Part shown: piece by piece, positions 43,873 through 57,015 of the stretch
How the letters are laid out: every line of letters begins with the position of its first letter
Position numbering within the stretch: the stretch's first letter is position 1
Assembly: GCF_000247695.1 (NCBI RefSeq)
Contig: NW_004624795.1
Coordinates: 3,027,307 to 3,091,306, forward strand
DNA length: 64,000 bases
Source: Heterocephalus glaber
Taxonomy: Eukaryota; Chordata; Mammalia; Rodentia; Bathyergidae
Direction of reading: 5' to 3'
The notes under the pieces: generated by a model
Database searches by the model: none
What the model was told of the DNA's origin: nothing
Seen by the model: the letters and a program-made list of their open reading frames with translations, nothing else
Translations under genes and position numbers: made by a program

Positions 43873-45327
43873 ACACATATAGAGAAAGAAGAGCAGCAAG
43901 ATCATCCAAGAATACTACACGTGCTGCCGCAGTAATTCCTTTCCAAGTCAAACCCAGGGAGCACAGATCAACATCTCACAAAAAGCTTTAGCAGTGGGAG
44001 GCCCCTGAGGAACTTTTCTTGTCTTCCCACAATGGTACCCATTCTCTCATGCTCCGCCAATGGGCCGGCCACACGCCCTACATACCTTGGCTTCTCCTCT
44101 AAAAGTGCTAATAATCTGGGGACATCTTCTCTTCAAGGGTAAACCCCACCTTCTAGGAGATTAGACCCCTACTTGTTTGCACGCAGTAGTCCTGAAGACT
44201 AATGAAGGCAATTCCTATATAGTGAAGACCAGAGGTCTTGGCTCTATTTTCCTTCCAGATAGTTAACCGGGATGGTACACTGAGACCAGAGTGGCCTGGG
44301 AGTGCTGTCCTGAAATTTGTTTAACAAAACAGGGGCAAGGGAACGGACCAAGATGATACACATACAACTCTACTTTTACAAAGTAATGGAGAAGCGCATC
44401 AGATACAGCTGTATGTTTCAAAATGTAGACATTTGCCAGCCAAAGGCAGCACTTATTTCTTTACCCTCCACCCGCTCTGCCCAAACCACTACCCTACCAT
44501 CAAGAGCTCAGCTACGAGATAAACCCCACCTCAGGAATACACGACAAGTGACTGATGAGCACATCTGTACAGCCTGGCACGCCGTCCCCGATGACAACTG
44601 CTTCTGTTTAAGGCTGCAGGCTCTCCCAAACTAACTTCCCCATTTTCTTTTCCAGAGATTTTATTTTCTGAGGAGTTGGGGGAAGAACATCAGTTACCTA
44701 TTAACTAAGAAAACAATCAACACCCTTCCCAGAGTGGCTGTGTTGCAGAGTAGTTTTAAGAGAATGGCTCTTTTTCGGGTATTTGTTTACCGAACCTCTG
44801 ATCCCTTCCCTACCCCGAGAAGGTGACACGTTCATCACTTCACTTGTTACTCTTCATCTGCTCCTAATGCTCATGGTGAGACTCTATTTTATTTTAGGGT
44901 ATAAACGACCACACCCTAACTACAGGGAGGGTACGAGGGTGAGGAGAGTGCCAGTGGGCACAGCTCCTGAAGCAGGTTGGCTTGTCTTCCAGGTGTCTCA
45001 GGGAGCCCTTGCACCCCTTTAATACAGGCAAATATATAGAAGTACGCCCTGAAACCTCCAAATCTGTCATCCTAGATTTAGCTTGAGAGCTCACTTCCCT
45101 GAAAAGGGAAAAGAAATCCCAATCTCCCTCCATAATTCACAATTAGTCCAATAAAAGAGTTTTTGTGAAATCAGAGTGATGAAAACAAAACAAATCAAGG
45201 AGTACGGGAAGGTCCTGTCAGCAAATGGTAACATACGGGAAGACACAGGTCACACAGACAGGTCTCCACCACTCTCTGGGAATGGCGCACTACAACTATC
45301 TGAAGACAGAGGGTTCTTGCAGCACAG

Positions 45328-45418
45328 CTATTTCCTACACATCCGGTGAGGGGTATGCTTCTTCTGGATCTCCAACCTGCATCGGCTACGCTCATCCAAC
45401 CAGGGCAGCTCAAAATTC
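45328..45418 (-). CDS. MSL1: MSL1 coding exon 9 and stop
   Basis: 91 nt encoding QNFELPWLDERSRCRLEIQK to PHRMCRK and TAG. Acceptor TGCCAG. Confidence 0.95.
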
Positions 45419-48400
45419 CTGGCAAAAAAGGATGAGGAAATCAACTTGCATGACTAGAAGAGATTTGCTATGTATACAGTAGTAGCTCCAAGAAAACATG
45501 TCCCTCAGGGCTTCTGGCCCTGACTCCTGCATTTCAACTCTGGGGTATCCTTCCTACCTCAAACCCACAGCAATGTCAGTGTAAAACTGAGGTGATGGAA
45601 TAATCTCAACTCAAAAGCATTGTAATCTTGGGCTTAAGCATCTCATCACTGTAAAAGCTCTTGCCTGTGTACTTTCACTTTTATCAAAGAATCATGGCAA
45701 ACTTGGCATGGTAGCACACGGTTGTAATCCCAGCTACTTTGGGAGGCTGAGGCAAGAATTCCCAGTCAGCCTAGGCAACTTTACCAAAACTCTGCCTCAA
45801 AAAATAAAAATGATTGGGGGCCATGCAAGGTGGTGCAAATCTGTAATCCCAGCCCTCAGGAGGCTGAGGCAGCTGTGAGTTCAAGGCCAGCCTGAACTAC
45901 ATAGCGAGACCCTGTCTCAAAAACAAAAAAGAAAGAAGAAAAGAAAATGTAGCTCAGTCATACAGCACCTCCGGGTTCAGTCCCCCATACCAAACAAACA
46001 ATCGTGACTATCCTTAAACCACCTGGTTCTACCTTAAATGACATGCAGGTTGCCTGAGAGGGGAGGGAAGAAACTTTCTCTTTTATACTTACTGTGGAGT
46101 TAATTTTGGTAATGGTCGTCCAAATGCTACAACAGGCAAGAAGGGGGTAATCATCAAACTTTCAACTGTGGAGAAAGTCAAATAGGACCTTGTTAGTGCC
46201 ACAGATGAGATATGTCTAGCAAATACATCAGCTTCAAAGTATAATCCCCCCATTCACAAGAAGTAGCACCCAGGAGCCTTGCAACCTTTTCTCTTCTTTG
46301 AAAAACCTGCCTTTTTAGGGGCCAGGGATTTAGCTCAGTCGTTCCACCACCTGCCTCGCAAGCACAAGAACCCAAGTTTGATCCCCAGTACCAAAACAAA
46401 ACAAAACAAAATCTGCCTTTTTAAATAGCAAAACTTACCATCATCTGGCTCAGGGAAAAATGAGGTAACCTCAGGCTCAGATTCCTGAATTCCTTTCTTT
46501 TTATACATTCTGAGCTGCAGTCGCTGTAAAATTCTTTGTTCCCTGATCCTCTGAATATCCCACCTGGGAAAAACCAAACAAACATAATGTTATTGCTTAG
46601 CCAACATCTGCTCTATAAAAGCAAGCCCCACAAACGCAGAACCTAGGAGGATCCTTGAAGACAGCTCTAAGTGGGGTCAAGAGACCAGACTGCCTGGTGA
46701 GGTCTAGCAGTCCAGGTCACAGGGTGGTGTCCCACAGAGGGAAGTGAGGAACAGCACACAAGAAGAAAGAGCAGCCAAATGTGTTTACCTACAACTACCA
46801 CTTCCAACGAAGACACTTAACCAAATGGGACAACAGTAACAGAAGTGCCAGAGGCCCAGGACCCTCCACAACCTGAGAGGGAGGCTGGGGTCCAGGGCTC
46901 AGTTCCCAGCATGGACACCTCTGGCCTTACCTTTTCCTTCTCTTCTCATCCAGCTCCAGTTTTGCATGCCGCTTTGAGAACACACTGTCATCCAGGTTCT
47001 GTGTGAGGAACAGGAGGGAGAAGCTGTTCGCCACCATGTTACATGCACATACTAACCTCCAGCTTCTGGGAACGTAGTCTTTCACTTCCAGGTTCTGCCT
47101 GAGTCTGTCAGCTCTATGGGAATCCTGTGAACCTCCACATAACAATCAATGCGACACACGCTCCTTCTCACATACTGACCGTTTGAGGACCTCAAATTTC
47201 AAAATCATTCCTGTAACTTTCCAAGGTAATGTCACAACCAACTGAAACAACCCTGAGATTAGAAGCCTTTCCCACCTCCCCAGTTTATAAAGGTCTAAAT
47301 GCAAACTATCAAATTTTAAACCCAGCCACGGTGGTACACGACTGTAAGCCCAGTTACTCAGGAACTTAGGAGGCTAAGACAGGATGTTCACAAGTTCAAG
47401 GCCAGTCTGGGCTAGTCTTAGCCAGACCCTGTCTCAAAATAAAAAATAATGCCGCACGCCTGGTGGCACTTGCCTATAATTCCAGTACTGAGAGGCAGAG
47501 GTAGGAGAATTGATGCAAGTTTGAGGCCAGCCTGGACTGCACTGCATAGTGAGACTCACTATGCAGTCTCCAAAAAAAAAAATAATAATAATAATAAGGG
47601 CTGGGCGGGGGTGTAGCTTAGTAGTAGAGCACCCCTGGTTTGATCTCTAGTTCTGGGAAGAAAAAAAAAGTCAAAATTTTAAAGTCGATGCTGGGCATGG
47701 TGGTACACACCTATAATCCCAGCACTCAGGAGGCTGAGGCAGGAGGATAGCTGGAAGTTCAAGGCCAGCTGGGCTACACAGTGAGTTCAGGGCCAGCCTG
47801 AACTACAAAGGGAGACCCTGCTTCAAAAAAAAAAAAAAAAAATTCAGGCTGGGGATTTAGCTCAGTGGTTTCGCTGCCTGCTGCAAGCGCAAGGACTGAG
47901 TTCAATCCCCGGTACCAAACCAAAACAAAACAAACAAACAAACAAAAAAGTTCAATTTATTCACCAGATCTGGTGCTGGATGGCTTCTGGTTTTTCCCCA
48001 AAGTAAAAATGACCAGGAAAAGTAAATGTTTTGAATCTATATAGGATACTGAGGCAGCCATGACAGCCCAACTAAAGACATTCATAAAAGAGGACTTCGA
48101 GGACTGCTGCAGAAAGTGGCAAGAACAATGGCTGTATTTGAAGGGAGGGAATATTTTGTTGTTGTTGTTGTTGTTTTTGTTTTGGTACCGGGGATCAAAC
48201 TCTAGACCTTCGGGTTGGAGGCAGGCGACAGGCGACGGAACCACTGAGCTAAATCCCCAGCCCGGGAGGGAATATTTTGAGGGAGATTAATGGCAGTGTG
48301 CCTTTTACTGTAATAAATTTTTAGTTTAGTTTTTCTTTTTTTTTTTTGAGACAGGGTCTCATTATGTACTTCTAGCTGGCCTTGAACTCACTATGTAGCT

Positions 48401-51400
48401 CAGGCTGGCCTTGAACTCATAGCAATCCTCCTGCCTCAACCCGAGTGCTAGGATTAGTAGTGTGGGCCACTACACCTGGCTTCACCATTATTTATTTATT
48501 TGGGGGGGGGGCATCGGGGATCGAACTCGGAACCTTGCACTTGCGAAGCAGGCGGTGGAACCACTGAGCTAAATCCCCGGCCCTTCACCATTATTTTTAA
48601 TACCATCTTGGATTAAATGAAGAAAACAGAATAAACCCTCAAATTCCTTCCCAGCCTTTAAGTGCTATTTAGTTCATCCATCCATACATACCACTATGAC
48701 ATATTCAAGATACACCTCACTTTTTTGAGACAGGATCTCCCTATACTGCCCCGGTTGGCCGTAAACTCCTAGACTCAAGCAATCCTGCTGCCTCAGCCTT
48801 CTGAGTAGCTGGGATTGTAAGGGTGAGCCACACGCCAGGTTTAGACACCCCCATGTTCTGTTCAACTTCTTCCTTCCGTTGACCGCTCTTAGGTTCTTAC
48901 CTCCAAAAGGTCTGAAGGATTTGGGTCCCTTAGAGGTTCTACTGAGTGGTCCCTCCAAGAAGGAACTGAAAGAAAAAAAGAAAGAGAGAGAGAGAGGAGG
49001 GGTGGAACCACCCTTAAATCCAAAATCACACGAACCTCAAACTACTCCCTAGGACAAGAGGTCTCTCCCAAATAAGACAAAGTTACCCAGTGATAGGAAT
49101 CCATTCTATGGCCTCGTCCGAAGCCGTATTCAGTGTCCTTGCTATGGTACAAAAGAACCTAAAGTGCACTGTAGTCTGCCCAACTCAGGATCACAAAACA
49201 CCCTAAGCCAATACCTGACAATTCATATAACGGATGCTATTGCAGTGCCTGAAAAACAACTGAAATTGTCATCATTGGGTCTATGGGAGTGGAGTTGATC
49301 CAGTGCCACCGAATCTCTCTCTCGCATCCAGCAGATGGAGACCGTGGCTCCCAACCGTCCACCACCCCACCCGCCCCGCCCCAGGCCCAGGCCCAGCCAG
49401 CACAAGTCCTATTCTACTCACCAGCCAAGACTGAAGTTTCTCCTGCAACACTTGATGGCATCAGACACCCTAAATAATGCAGGAAAGAAGAATCATCTCA
49501 GTGTAAAAAGAAAAAAAGCCCATACCCAAAGTGGAGGAAAGGATCATCACTGAAGTTCTCAGTAGGAAGCCATTTTGGTTTTTGAGTTGTTCTTTTGAGA
49601 ATTTCTCTCTGGGGGAGGGGAAGAGGGAACAACAGACAAAAGAAAAGAAAATAAGCCCACCACTTTTTTTTTACACTGAGACGACTTCTTTTCTTCATTA
49701 TTTAGGGTGGTTTCCCTGCAACAGTTGATGGCCAAGGATATCAAACCTTAAACTCAGAACATGGCAGGTGAGTAAAAGTTGACCCTATTTTTCAAATAAA
49801 AGATCAGTGTTCTCAAAACTTACGTAAGTAGTCTTAGGCAGCCCCCTCCTCCCTCCAAACAAACTACACCTTGCTGGTCCGGCCTGAACAACATGCACAA
49901 AGACTGTGGCTTCCTTAGAACAAGCCATTGACTTCCTCTTGTGACAGGGACATCAAGAATAAGGTTCCCACATGGAGATGGATAACAGACTCCACAAGGG
50001 TTAGGACCGCCCGGGTCACGCGCCTTCTCAGAGTGTCTGCAATTGCTGCATTAGGGCACACGGGTTTTCAAAAAGAGCCACACAGAACAGCTCCGGACCC
50101 AATCACTTCCCCATTCCAGATGGGAAGTTGCTTCACGGTTTCTCTTAAGTTGTTACACAGCCATTGCCATGGCAGCAAAAAGGTTAACCCTTAAAAATGA
50201 ACCTGTCCAACTGACTGATCCAACAAAAAAATCGGCATCTAAATCAGGATCCTGCACTACTCATGGACTCTATTGAATGTGAGGCCTCATGGATGTTAGA
50301 TAATTCATCTACCTTCCCCACTGAATTTTGTCACCAGCACAACCAAACAAAGCCTGGAGAACGCGCTCATCTCAGTGGAATGGATTCTCATCCCCATCCC
50401 TGCTAGGGCAAGGCACTCAGGGCCCAGGCTCTATCCAAGAAGGCTTCCCATCACCGCCCCGGAGCACCCAGTGACTGTCACAGACTGACAGGACACCACT
50501 GAAGACACAGTCCAGTTACTGGCTGATGTAGGAGAAAGGGAGATCGCTGTGTGGAAGCCATGAAGAAAAATAAACAAAAAACGGGGAATGATCTGCGCAA
50601 GCCCAAGGACCCGAGTTCGATCCCCGTTATCAAAAAAAAAAAAAGGGGGAATGAAGACCAACGTCCCACGGCCCGCGCCCTCCCCAAGCAGCTCAGATAT
50701 CCCAAGATAGTCCTTATTGTTTGAAAAATAGTTTGTAGACCATTTTATTTAAATATATGAACAATGAATGGGCTACTGCAATCCAAGTAAACTCTTCACA
50801 TGTTAGAACCTTTGTGAAGCTGAGTAGGTTAAAGAAAGACTGCTGGTCTTTGGCAGATTCCTCCTGCCCCCAGACTGGGACATAGAGATACAGGTGAATG
50901 TTTATATAGTGGAAGAGCAGAGGCCCCGGTGAAACACCCCACCCCAAGCTGGCTCCCCAACCAAAACTGACCAGCGGCCCCTGAGAGCCCCAAAGACCAC
51001 CCTCCCAGGTTTCACACAGTATTGATTGCAGGAACAGTCGTGCATGGCCAAGTGTAAGTTGTATGCATTTCCCAGCACGGAAAACCCTTCTTTCAGAGGG
51101 CATGCAAGTTGCCGGAGAACACACCCCCGAGTCTGGTGCTCTTGTGATGAGCAACTTACTGGCCAAAACATCTCCCAGGTTGTAAGCAGGCAAATACAAT
51201 GAGCACACTCTGCTGTGATTCCATCTATTTGCAATGCCTGCACAGTGTCTGTCTCTGGCTGTTAACTTACTCATTCTTGACAGAACTCTGCTTTATTGAT
51301 TGCACTTTTTAAAGAATGCCAAAGGCATTTTCACACTTGTTAGCTTGACCGCCACCACTAGGGTATAAGAGCAAGTGTTCTCTATGCCTTACTTGCTACA

Positions 51401-54400
51401 GTCTCCTCCTTCTTTGGAGAGGATTCCCGTAATGGTAACGGTGATGGGGGAGGCTGGTGCCAACGACACAAATACATTTCTGTGGTGGAAAGGTACGGCA
51501 GATCTGCGGTCTCGCTGGAGAAGGCTTTCTCCTTGGGATGGGTGCCGGGTCCCTTCTGGGGAGTGGAGAGTCTCGGAGGGGTGTCCACTGAAGACCGGGG
51601 CTTCTCTGGGGTTTCCTGGCTCCTCAATTCACGTTTACAAACAGTTTCGGACAAGGAACCACAGGGCTCCTCTTTAATGGGAGAGTGCTTAGGAGTTTTT
51701 GTTTTGACTTTTGAAAACTCAGGAGCCAGCTTTTTAACAGGAGTCTTTCTTTCTGTACTTCCAAATGGGGTTTTCCTATTAGATGGGAAGAAAACGTTAC
51801 AAAATTGACTTGTGAATAAAATCTGAGTATATTTTGGGGCAAGATAACCAGTTTATTCTCTTGCCCCCAAATGACCAGTATCCAAGGCACCTAATTATCT
51901 GATGCTCATTGGAAGCCAGGAGCAGAAACAGCCTCATGCTTAGCAGCGTACAGAACAGGCCCTTAGTAAACTTTGGTACAGGGGATCAAAACCAGAGTCT
52001 TGCCACCGAGCTACAACCCTGACCTTTTTTTAAAAAAACTTAATGAGGCAGGGTCTTCCTAAGTTGCCTGGGCTTGACTTGAACTTTCAATCCTCCTGCC
52101 TCAGCCTTCCAGAGTGCTGAGATGACAGGCATGCACCACCACACCCAGGAGTAAACGACTGTTCAACAGTAAGCCTCAGCGCGCAATACTCTCTAATAGT
52201 ATCCTGTTACCAACTAGATTAAGAAATGCTCCTAATATATTCAAAGTCCTTTAGCTAACATTAGATACCACTCCTCTGTGACACCTACTTTGTCCCTGTC
52301 AATCAGAAAGCAGGCCCTCACCCCCCCAATCCTATACCATATTAATTACAGTCCCTACTTCTCTCTTGCTGCCCACTGGCTCGCTCTTCTCTTTACCAAC
52401 CTCAATTCTATACTGCAAGACCACCTTCAAGTTTCAGGGTTCCAACTCAGAATAGTCTTTAATATTGTAGAATCTTTAAAAACACGGTTTTTGGGCCAGG
52501 GATTTAGCTCAGTGGTTTCGCCACCTGCTTCGCAAGTGCAAGGACCCGAGTTCGATCCCCAGTATCAAAAAAACAAAAAAAACAAAGAAACCCCACAGTT
52601 TTTATCAGTGTTCTATGTCTGCACATTTTATTGCATTGAATTCTGAGTTTTCAAAGATTTTGCTTATCCTTACAGTCTAATTTCTTTGCATCTAAGAACA
52701 GTTGTATGTTCATTTCTTTTTTTTTTTTTGGAACCGGGGATCAAACTCGGGACCTTGCACTTTCAAGGCAGGCGGCAGAACCACTGGGCTAAATCCCCCG
52801 GCCCATATGTTCATTTCTTATGTCTCCCAGGCCCTAACTTGAACAACTCTAGATTTAAGAAAACAACAGCGTCGAGTTTGTTGCCCATTCTTTCTGGTGT
52901 ACTCTGCACTCTGTAATTAATATGGGACTGGAGGATCCTACAGGCTTTTCATAGGCTGCAAGGATGTTTCAAGACAGTTTCTCAGCTCAGAAGACTGCGT
53001 AATTCACGCTGTGGTTGCTGTAAAACCAATCCATAAATCCCAATCCCCTACCCCTGGTCTGTGGTAACAAGTGTCCTCCTCATGTCCAAACAGCACAACC
53101 GCGTTATCGGCACACCTTTTGTGTCCCTTTCCACTCCGCCCACATGAGAAAGGCTTGGGAGCCAGAGGCTGGGATGTCTCGGAAAGCTCTGGCTGGCACT
53201 CCAGTTTAATTTTCTCAGAGAGTTCTGTTTCCTCTCTCTCTTCAGTTTCATAGCCCTGAAACAGCTTGTGCCTTTCTTTCTCGTTATCCTTCTTTACCAG
53301 CTGCATCCGTCTTTCCATACGTTCAATCCGAGCAAGGAGCTAAAAGAGAGTGGCAAAATGCAGACTTAACACAAAAAAATTTAAACACAGCTACATAGCC
53401 CCTTCAGGAACAGCACCATCTCCTGCATCTTTCTGTGGACCCTATCAAGTCAGTTCTTTCTTCCCCACGCTGGGCAAGCACTACACATCACTGTACAACC
53501 CCGGCACCATTCACCTTATTTTTCATCATCAGACATTAATCTGAATGGTGTTCCTTAAACACAATAGGGAAGACAGTGTACAGAGTTTAATTGTGGGGCT
53601 AACTAAGACGGGATGAGGCTCGGGGGAATTCGTACTCGTTCTTCTGAAAGAAGATCCTCTCTGCTGACAGGGGCCAGGCTGGGCCTTATAACGCTGTGGT
53701 CTCCTCTCTGCTGCTCTTCACGGGCCTCACAGTCATTGGGAATTTCCAGAATTAACCTTATATAAGTTCTCCACTTTTCTCTTTATTTTTTTGGTGATGC
53801 TGGGGATAGAACTCGGGCCTCCAATATGCTAGGCGAGCCCTCTGTGCTACACCACCAGCCCTATCTTCTCCTCACAGGTCCTAAGACTAAATCCTGCCCT
53901 CTACTTCCACCCCAGGCTCTGTAAACAAAAGCAACGTCCAAACAAACTTTGAGAGGGAATTAGGAGCTCATTCAGAGTCACTAGGATGGCAGTTGTGCTT
54001 CAAAGTGGTATTTGGGGGGGGGGGGGGTTCTAAAACAATGAATGCTCCCTGTCGAAGAATTAGACTAGAAACCAGCAATATACATCCAGCCCACCAAACA
54101 CGACATACACATACTGCTTTGCATTTGAAACACAGAGAAAAAATATATAGCTAATTTAAGTATTTCTCAAAACCAAATCCTTTTAATTCTAATTAAAAAG
54201 GACTCAAATAAAATGGAAGTCCATTACCATCAAAAACTTTACATTAACTCAGTTTTGAGAAAAGGTGCCAGTTGTGCTACTTACACCCTACTACAAGGGT
54301 TCTGTCTTCGTGAAGACAGAGACATTAACGCTGCCTTCCTTACATCCATTGCATAGATTTCAGTAGAGGTCATCATACCACCACTGGAATAAAACAAGCT

Positions 54401-56445
54401 TCAGCAACGCTCAGACTGCAATACATAACAGAGGCCGTGACTGCCAAGTTCAAACTGGACACTATCCTTACCTCACCCCACTTTCCCTACTCAGGAAAGC
54501 CTGCAAAGGGGCCATTACCTCGGGACTCAGCAGCACCTCCACCGTCAGCTAGGAGCAACCCTTGTCAACCTGGCTCCCATCCCATCTCCTCCTATCTGTT
54601 TTGATTCGAAGCCTTAGCATTACTTAACCACAGGCTGTGGGTGACATTTCCTGGCTTCCTTCTCCCTCACTGGCCCTCCTCTTCCCACCCCCTCCCCGTG
54701 TTCAAAGATGATGTGTTGCAATTACAGTACCATCGCACCCCTAGACTGCAGTACAGTGGCTGAGCAGTGCCACCTGCATGTTGAGTAACTTCCACAAATC
54801 AACACTGTGGGGCATTTTAATGAGAGCTGCCCCCTCCAGCTCCACCTTGCAAAACGCATTCTCCAATAAGACAGCTGCCTGATGCGATTCATTTGGAAGG
54901 CAAACAAAATGAATAGCCCTCTGCTCCCTGGCTCAGCCCTGGGCTCACACAACACGGCGGGGGGGGGGGGGGGGGGGGGGTTGTAGCTCAGGGAAAAGAC
55001 AGAGACAGACACAGACAGACAGACAGAGACAGAGGAGACAGAGCGAGATGCTGCGGCCAGAACACAGCAACTGTAAAAACCATGTTTATTTTCAGGAGCT
55101 GAAAGGCAGCTAGCACAGGAACCCCCACCACTCAGCTTCCCAAGGGAGTCCAGCTATAGCAGAGGTGCCCTTAACTTCTGCTGCAGTACGAAAAAGCCAG
55201 GAAGTCATGTTTCTCAGAGTACAAAGAAATCATAACATTGCCCTACTACCCTGAGATTCTAAAGCAGGGATGGGCGCTACTTGCGTGTATGGAAAAAGCT
55301 TGTTTCCCCTGATGCCTGAAAATCTTCTAGTTTCAAACACCTCGCTTATACAAGGGACCTAGCCGAGGAGTCATATTTAGAACTCAGATCCCTATTACAA
55401 ACTCGGAAATCAAAAGCGCTAAGCCTGTAACAACATCATGAAAGAGAAAACAGGACTCCACAGAAATCATCTTTCCCCTCTGACCCCTCCGAGGACTAGG
55501 GCGACCCTCTCCCTGTCTAGAGATGCTGCAGAGGGGTGGCTACAGCAACAGCTGCCCGTCCCTCCCCTCCCGATGCACTTCCAACGGCAGAGTGCTTTAA
55601 CTTAACCCCTTCCACGCGGCCCACACAACAGCACACTACCCTTGCCTTTCCGACACCTCACAAATCAGCTCCATCCCCAACTCTAAACGTCTTTCCCACA
55701 ACTCTGGGGCTGTCAGTTTAAATTAACCCTTTGGGCGCCCGAACCCCCCCCCCTTTAACCCATCCCTCAGATCCAGCGAATGTGTGACCCGGCTGCCGAA
55801 GGCCCAGGACCGCGGACCCAGCTCCTGCGCTGGTGGCCGCCCCGAGCCCTAACCGCGGGGACCCCGGCCTCCCCGGTGCCCCCTCCCCGAGCATGCGCCC
55901 TGCGCCGGCGGCCCGCAAGCCGCTTAACCCCTCCCGTACCGTGTCCCGCTCTGACTTGAGCTCCTCGATCTCCTTCTCCTTGGCCTGCAGCTGCTGCTGC
56001 TGCTGCTCGATGAGGTCCAACTGCAGCAGCAGGATCTGCTTGAGGCAGGCGGCCTGGCTGGAGGCCCCCGAGCCGCCGCCGCCCCCGAGAGGGCTCTTCC
56101 GCACCCCCTTCCATCGGGCCTCGCCGGCCGCCAGGGTCCCGGCCGCGGCGCTGGGCGCGAGGGGCGGCGGCCCGGGCAGCGGCAGCGGAGGTGGCCCCGC
56201 CGGGTCCGACGCGGTGGCCGCCGGCGGGGCCGCCCCGCCCTTGTCCCCGGCCCAGGGCGTCGGCTCCTTGGCGGCGGCCACGAGCGAGCCGGTCTGCAGT
56301 GGCAGCACCGCCTGGTACTTGGGCCGGGGGCTGCAGCCCGCGCCCGCCGCGGCCGGCTCCCCGCCAACGCCGGCCTGCTTGGTGGCGGGCGGCGGGCAGG
56401 GGAGCGGCGCTGAGCCGCCCCAGCTCTCCTCGGGCTGCCCGGGCG
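45328..56445 (-). CDS. MSL1: MSL1, scaffold of the MSL histone acetyltransferase complex (5' end in gap)
   Basis: Nine exons are recognised; exon 1 is cut by the gap at 56446, so about 88 N-terminal residues are missing (human 614 aa; 526 visible here). MSL1 dimerises and binds MSL2 through a coiled coil and recruits MOF (KAT8) and MSL3 through its C-terminal PEHE domain, directing H4K16 acetylation in the nucleus. Visible parts: Pro/Ala/Gly-rich N-terminal region; the coiled coil CLKQILLLQLDLIEQQQQQL with KEKEIEELKSERDT continuing as LLARIERMERRMQLVKKDNE across the exon 1/2 junction; a Lys/Ser/Pro-rich middle in exon 3 (THPKEKAFSSETADLPYLST); and the PEHE domain in exons 6-9 ending TPHRMCRK. 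All intron phases close. Confidence 0.96.
46093..46165 (-). CDS. MSL1: MSL1 coding exon 8
   Basis: 73 nt encoding VESLMITPFLPVVAFGRPLP-KLTP plus CA. Acceptor CCACAG, donor GTAAGTAT. Confidence 0.94.
46439..46563 (-). CDS. MSL1: MSL1 coding exon 7
   Basis: 125 nt encoding WDIQRIREQRILQRLQLRMY to TSFFPEPDD. PEHE core. Donor GTAAGTTT. Confidence 0.95.
46931..46998 (-). CDS. MSL1: MSL1 coding exon 6
   Basis: 68 nt encoding NLDDSVFSKRHAKLELDEKR-RK plus AG. Start of the PEHE region. Donor GTAAGG. Confidence 0.95.
48160..48845 (-). repeat. minus-strand SINE group in MSL1 intron 5
   Basis: ID-like at 48184-48262 and 48511-48582; B1-like at 48345-48480 and 48725-48840, all on the minus strand. The ID at 48184 is flanked by the direct repeat GGGAGGGAATATTTTG (48145 and 48265). 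Confidence 0.8.
48901..48965 (-). CDS. MSL1: MSL1 coding exon 5
   Basis: 65 nt encoding VPSWRDHSVEPLRDPNPSDL-LE. Acceptor TTTCAG, donor GTAAGAAC. Confidence 0.94.
49422..49469 (-). CDS. MSL1: MSL1 coding exon 4
   Basis: 48-nt exon encoding RCLMPSSVAGETSVLA. Acceptor TTTAG, donor GTGAGTAG. Confidence 0.93.
49470..51392 (-). other. MSL1: MSL1 intron 3
   Basis: Mostly unique sequence. The only clear repeat is a 3' half of an ID-like copy at 50580-50645 (CAAGCCCAAGGACCCGAGTT then A tail). Open frames on both strands lack protein-like features, so I call no gene here. Confidence 0.6.
51393..51775 (-). CDS. MSL1: MSL1 coding exon 3
   Basis: 383 nt encoding KTPFGSTERKTPVKKLAPEF to LRESSPKKEETVA plus A. 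Many SP/TP sites suggest phosphorylation. Acceptor AATAG, donor GTAAGG. Confidence 0.95.
52040..52810. repeat. SINEs in MSL1 intron 2
   Basis: B1-like at 52040-52145 (minus); ID-like at 52496-52570 (plus) and 52729-52804 (minus). Confidence 0.8.
53116..53339 (-). CDS. MSL1: MSL1 coding exon 2
   Basis: 224 nt encoding LLARIERMERRMQLVKKDNE to GRSGKGHK plus AG. Acceptor TTTTAG, donor GTGTGCC. Confidence 0.94.
53340..55939 (-). other. MSL1: MSL1 intron 1
   Basis: 2.6 kb of largely unique sequence, with a degenerate SINE-like piece at 53785-53870 (minus), G-runs at 54014-54027 and 54959-54980, and a GACA-rich stretch at 54998-55030. No gene seen. Confidence 0.65.
54959..54980 (+). repeat. 22-base G homopolymer
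   Basis: Uninterrupted G22 in MSL1 intron 1, directly before TTGTAGCTCAGGG, a tRNA-like A-box relic, and a GACAGA repeat. The length of such a run is unreliable in assemblies. Confidence 0.9.
55940..56445 (-). CDS. MSL1: MSL1 exon 1, visible part
   Basis: 506 nt visible, from PGQPEESWGGSAPLPCPPPA to ELKSERDT, with donor GTACGGG. It includes a five-Gln run in the coiled coil. The true start codon lies in the gap. Confidence 0.93.
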
Positions 56446-57015
56446 NNNNNNNNNNNNNNNNNNNNNNNNNNNNNNNNNNNNNNNNNNNNNNNNNNNNNNN
56501 NNNNNNNNNNNNNNNNNNNNNNNNNNNNNNNNNNNNNNNNNNNNNNNNNNNNNNNNNNNNNNNNNNNNNNNNNNNNNNNNNNNNNNNNNNNNNNNNNNNN
56601 NNNNNNNNNNNNNNNNNNNNNNNNNNNNNNNNNNNNNNNNNNNNNNNNNNNNNNNNNNNNNNNNNNNNNNNNNNNNNNNNNNNNNNNNNNNNNNNNNNNN
56701 NNNNNNNNNNNNNNNNNNNNNNNNNNNNNNNNNNNNNNNNNNNNNNNNNNNNNNNNNNNNNNNNNNNNNNNNNNNNNNNNNNNNNNNNNNNNNNNNNNNN
56801 NNNNNNNNNNNNNNNNNNNNNNNNNNNNNNNNNNNNNNNNNNNNNNNNNNNNNNNNNNNNNNNNNNNNNNNNNNNNNNNNNNNNNNNNNNNNNNNNNNNN
56901 NNNNNNNNNNNNNNNNNNNNNNNNNNNNNNNNNNNNNNNNNNNNNNNNNNNNNNNNNNNNNNNNNNNNNNNNNNNNNNNNNNNNNNNNNNNNNNNNNNNN
57001 NNNNNNNNNNNNNNN
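56446..57015. other. MSL1: assembly gap (570 N) hiding MSL1 N terminus
   Basis: The run of N lies in GC-rich exon 1. About 264 nt (88 codons) of coding sequence and some or all of the 5' UTR are missing. Long frames spanning it in translation are artefacts. Confidence 0.95.

Larger units (their letters stand above)
42935..45327 (-). other. MSL1: MSL1 3' UTR
   Basis: About 2.4 kb of unique AT-rich sequence from the stop codon (45330-45328) to the AATAAA, free of SINEs, as expected for a conserved long UTR. It contains an alternating CG/CA tract at 43837-43872. Confidence 0.75.
45700..47960. repeat. SINEs in MSL1 introns 5-8
   Basis: B1-like (plus): 45700-45805, 45820-45920, 47325-47440, 47455-47575 and 47690-47830. 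ID-like (plus): 46318-46400 and 47848-47925; a degenerate tRNA-like piece with TGTAGCTTAGTAGTAGAGC is at 47600-47660. Unique intron sequence 46570-46920 and 47000-47320 holds no gene. Confidence 0.8.
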
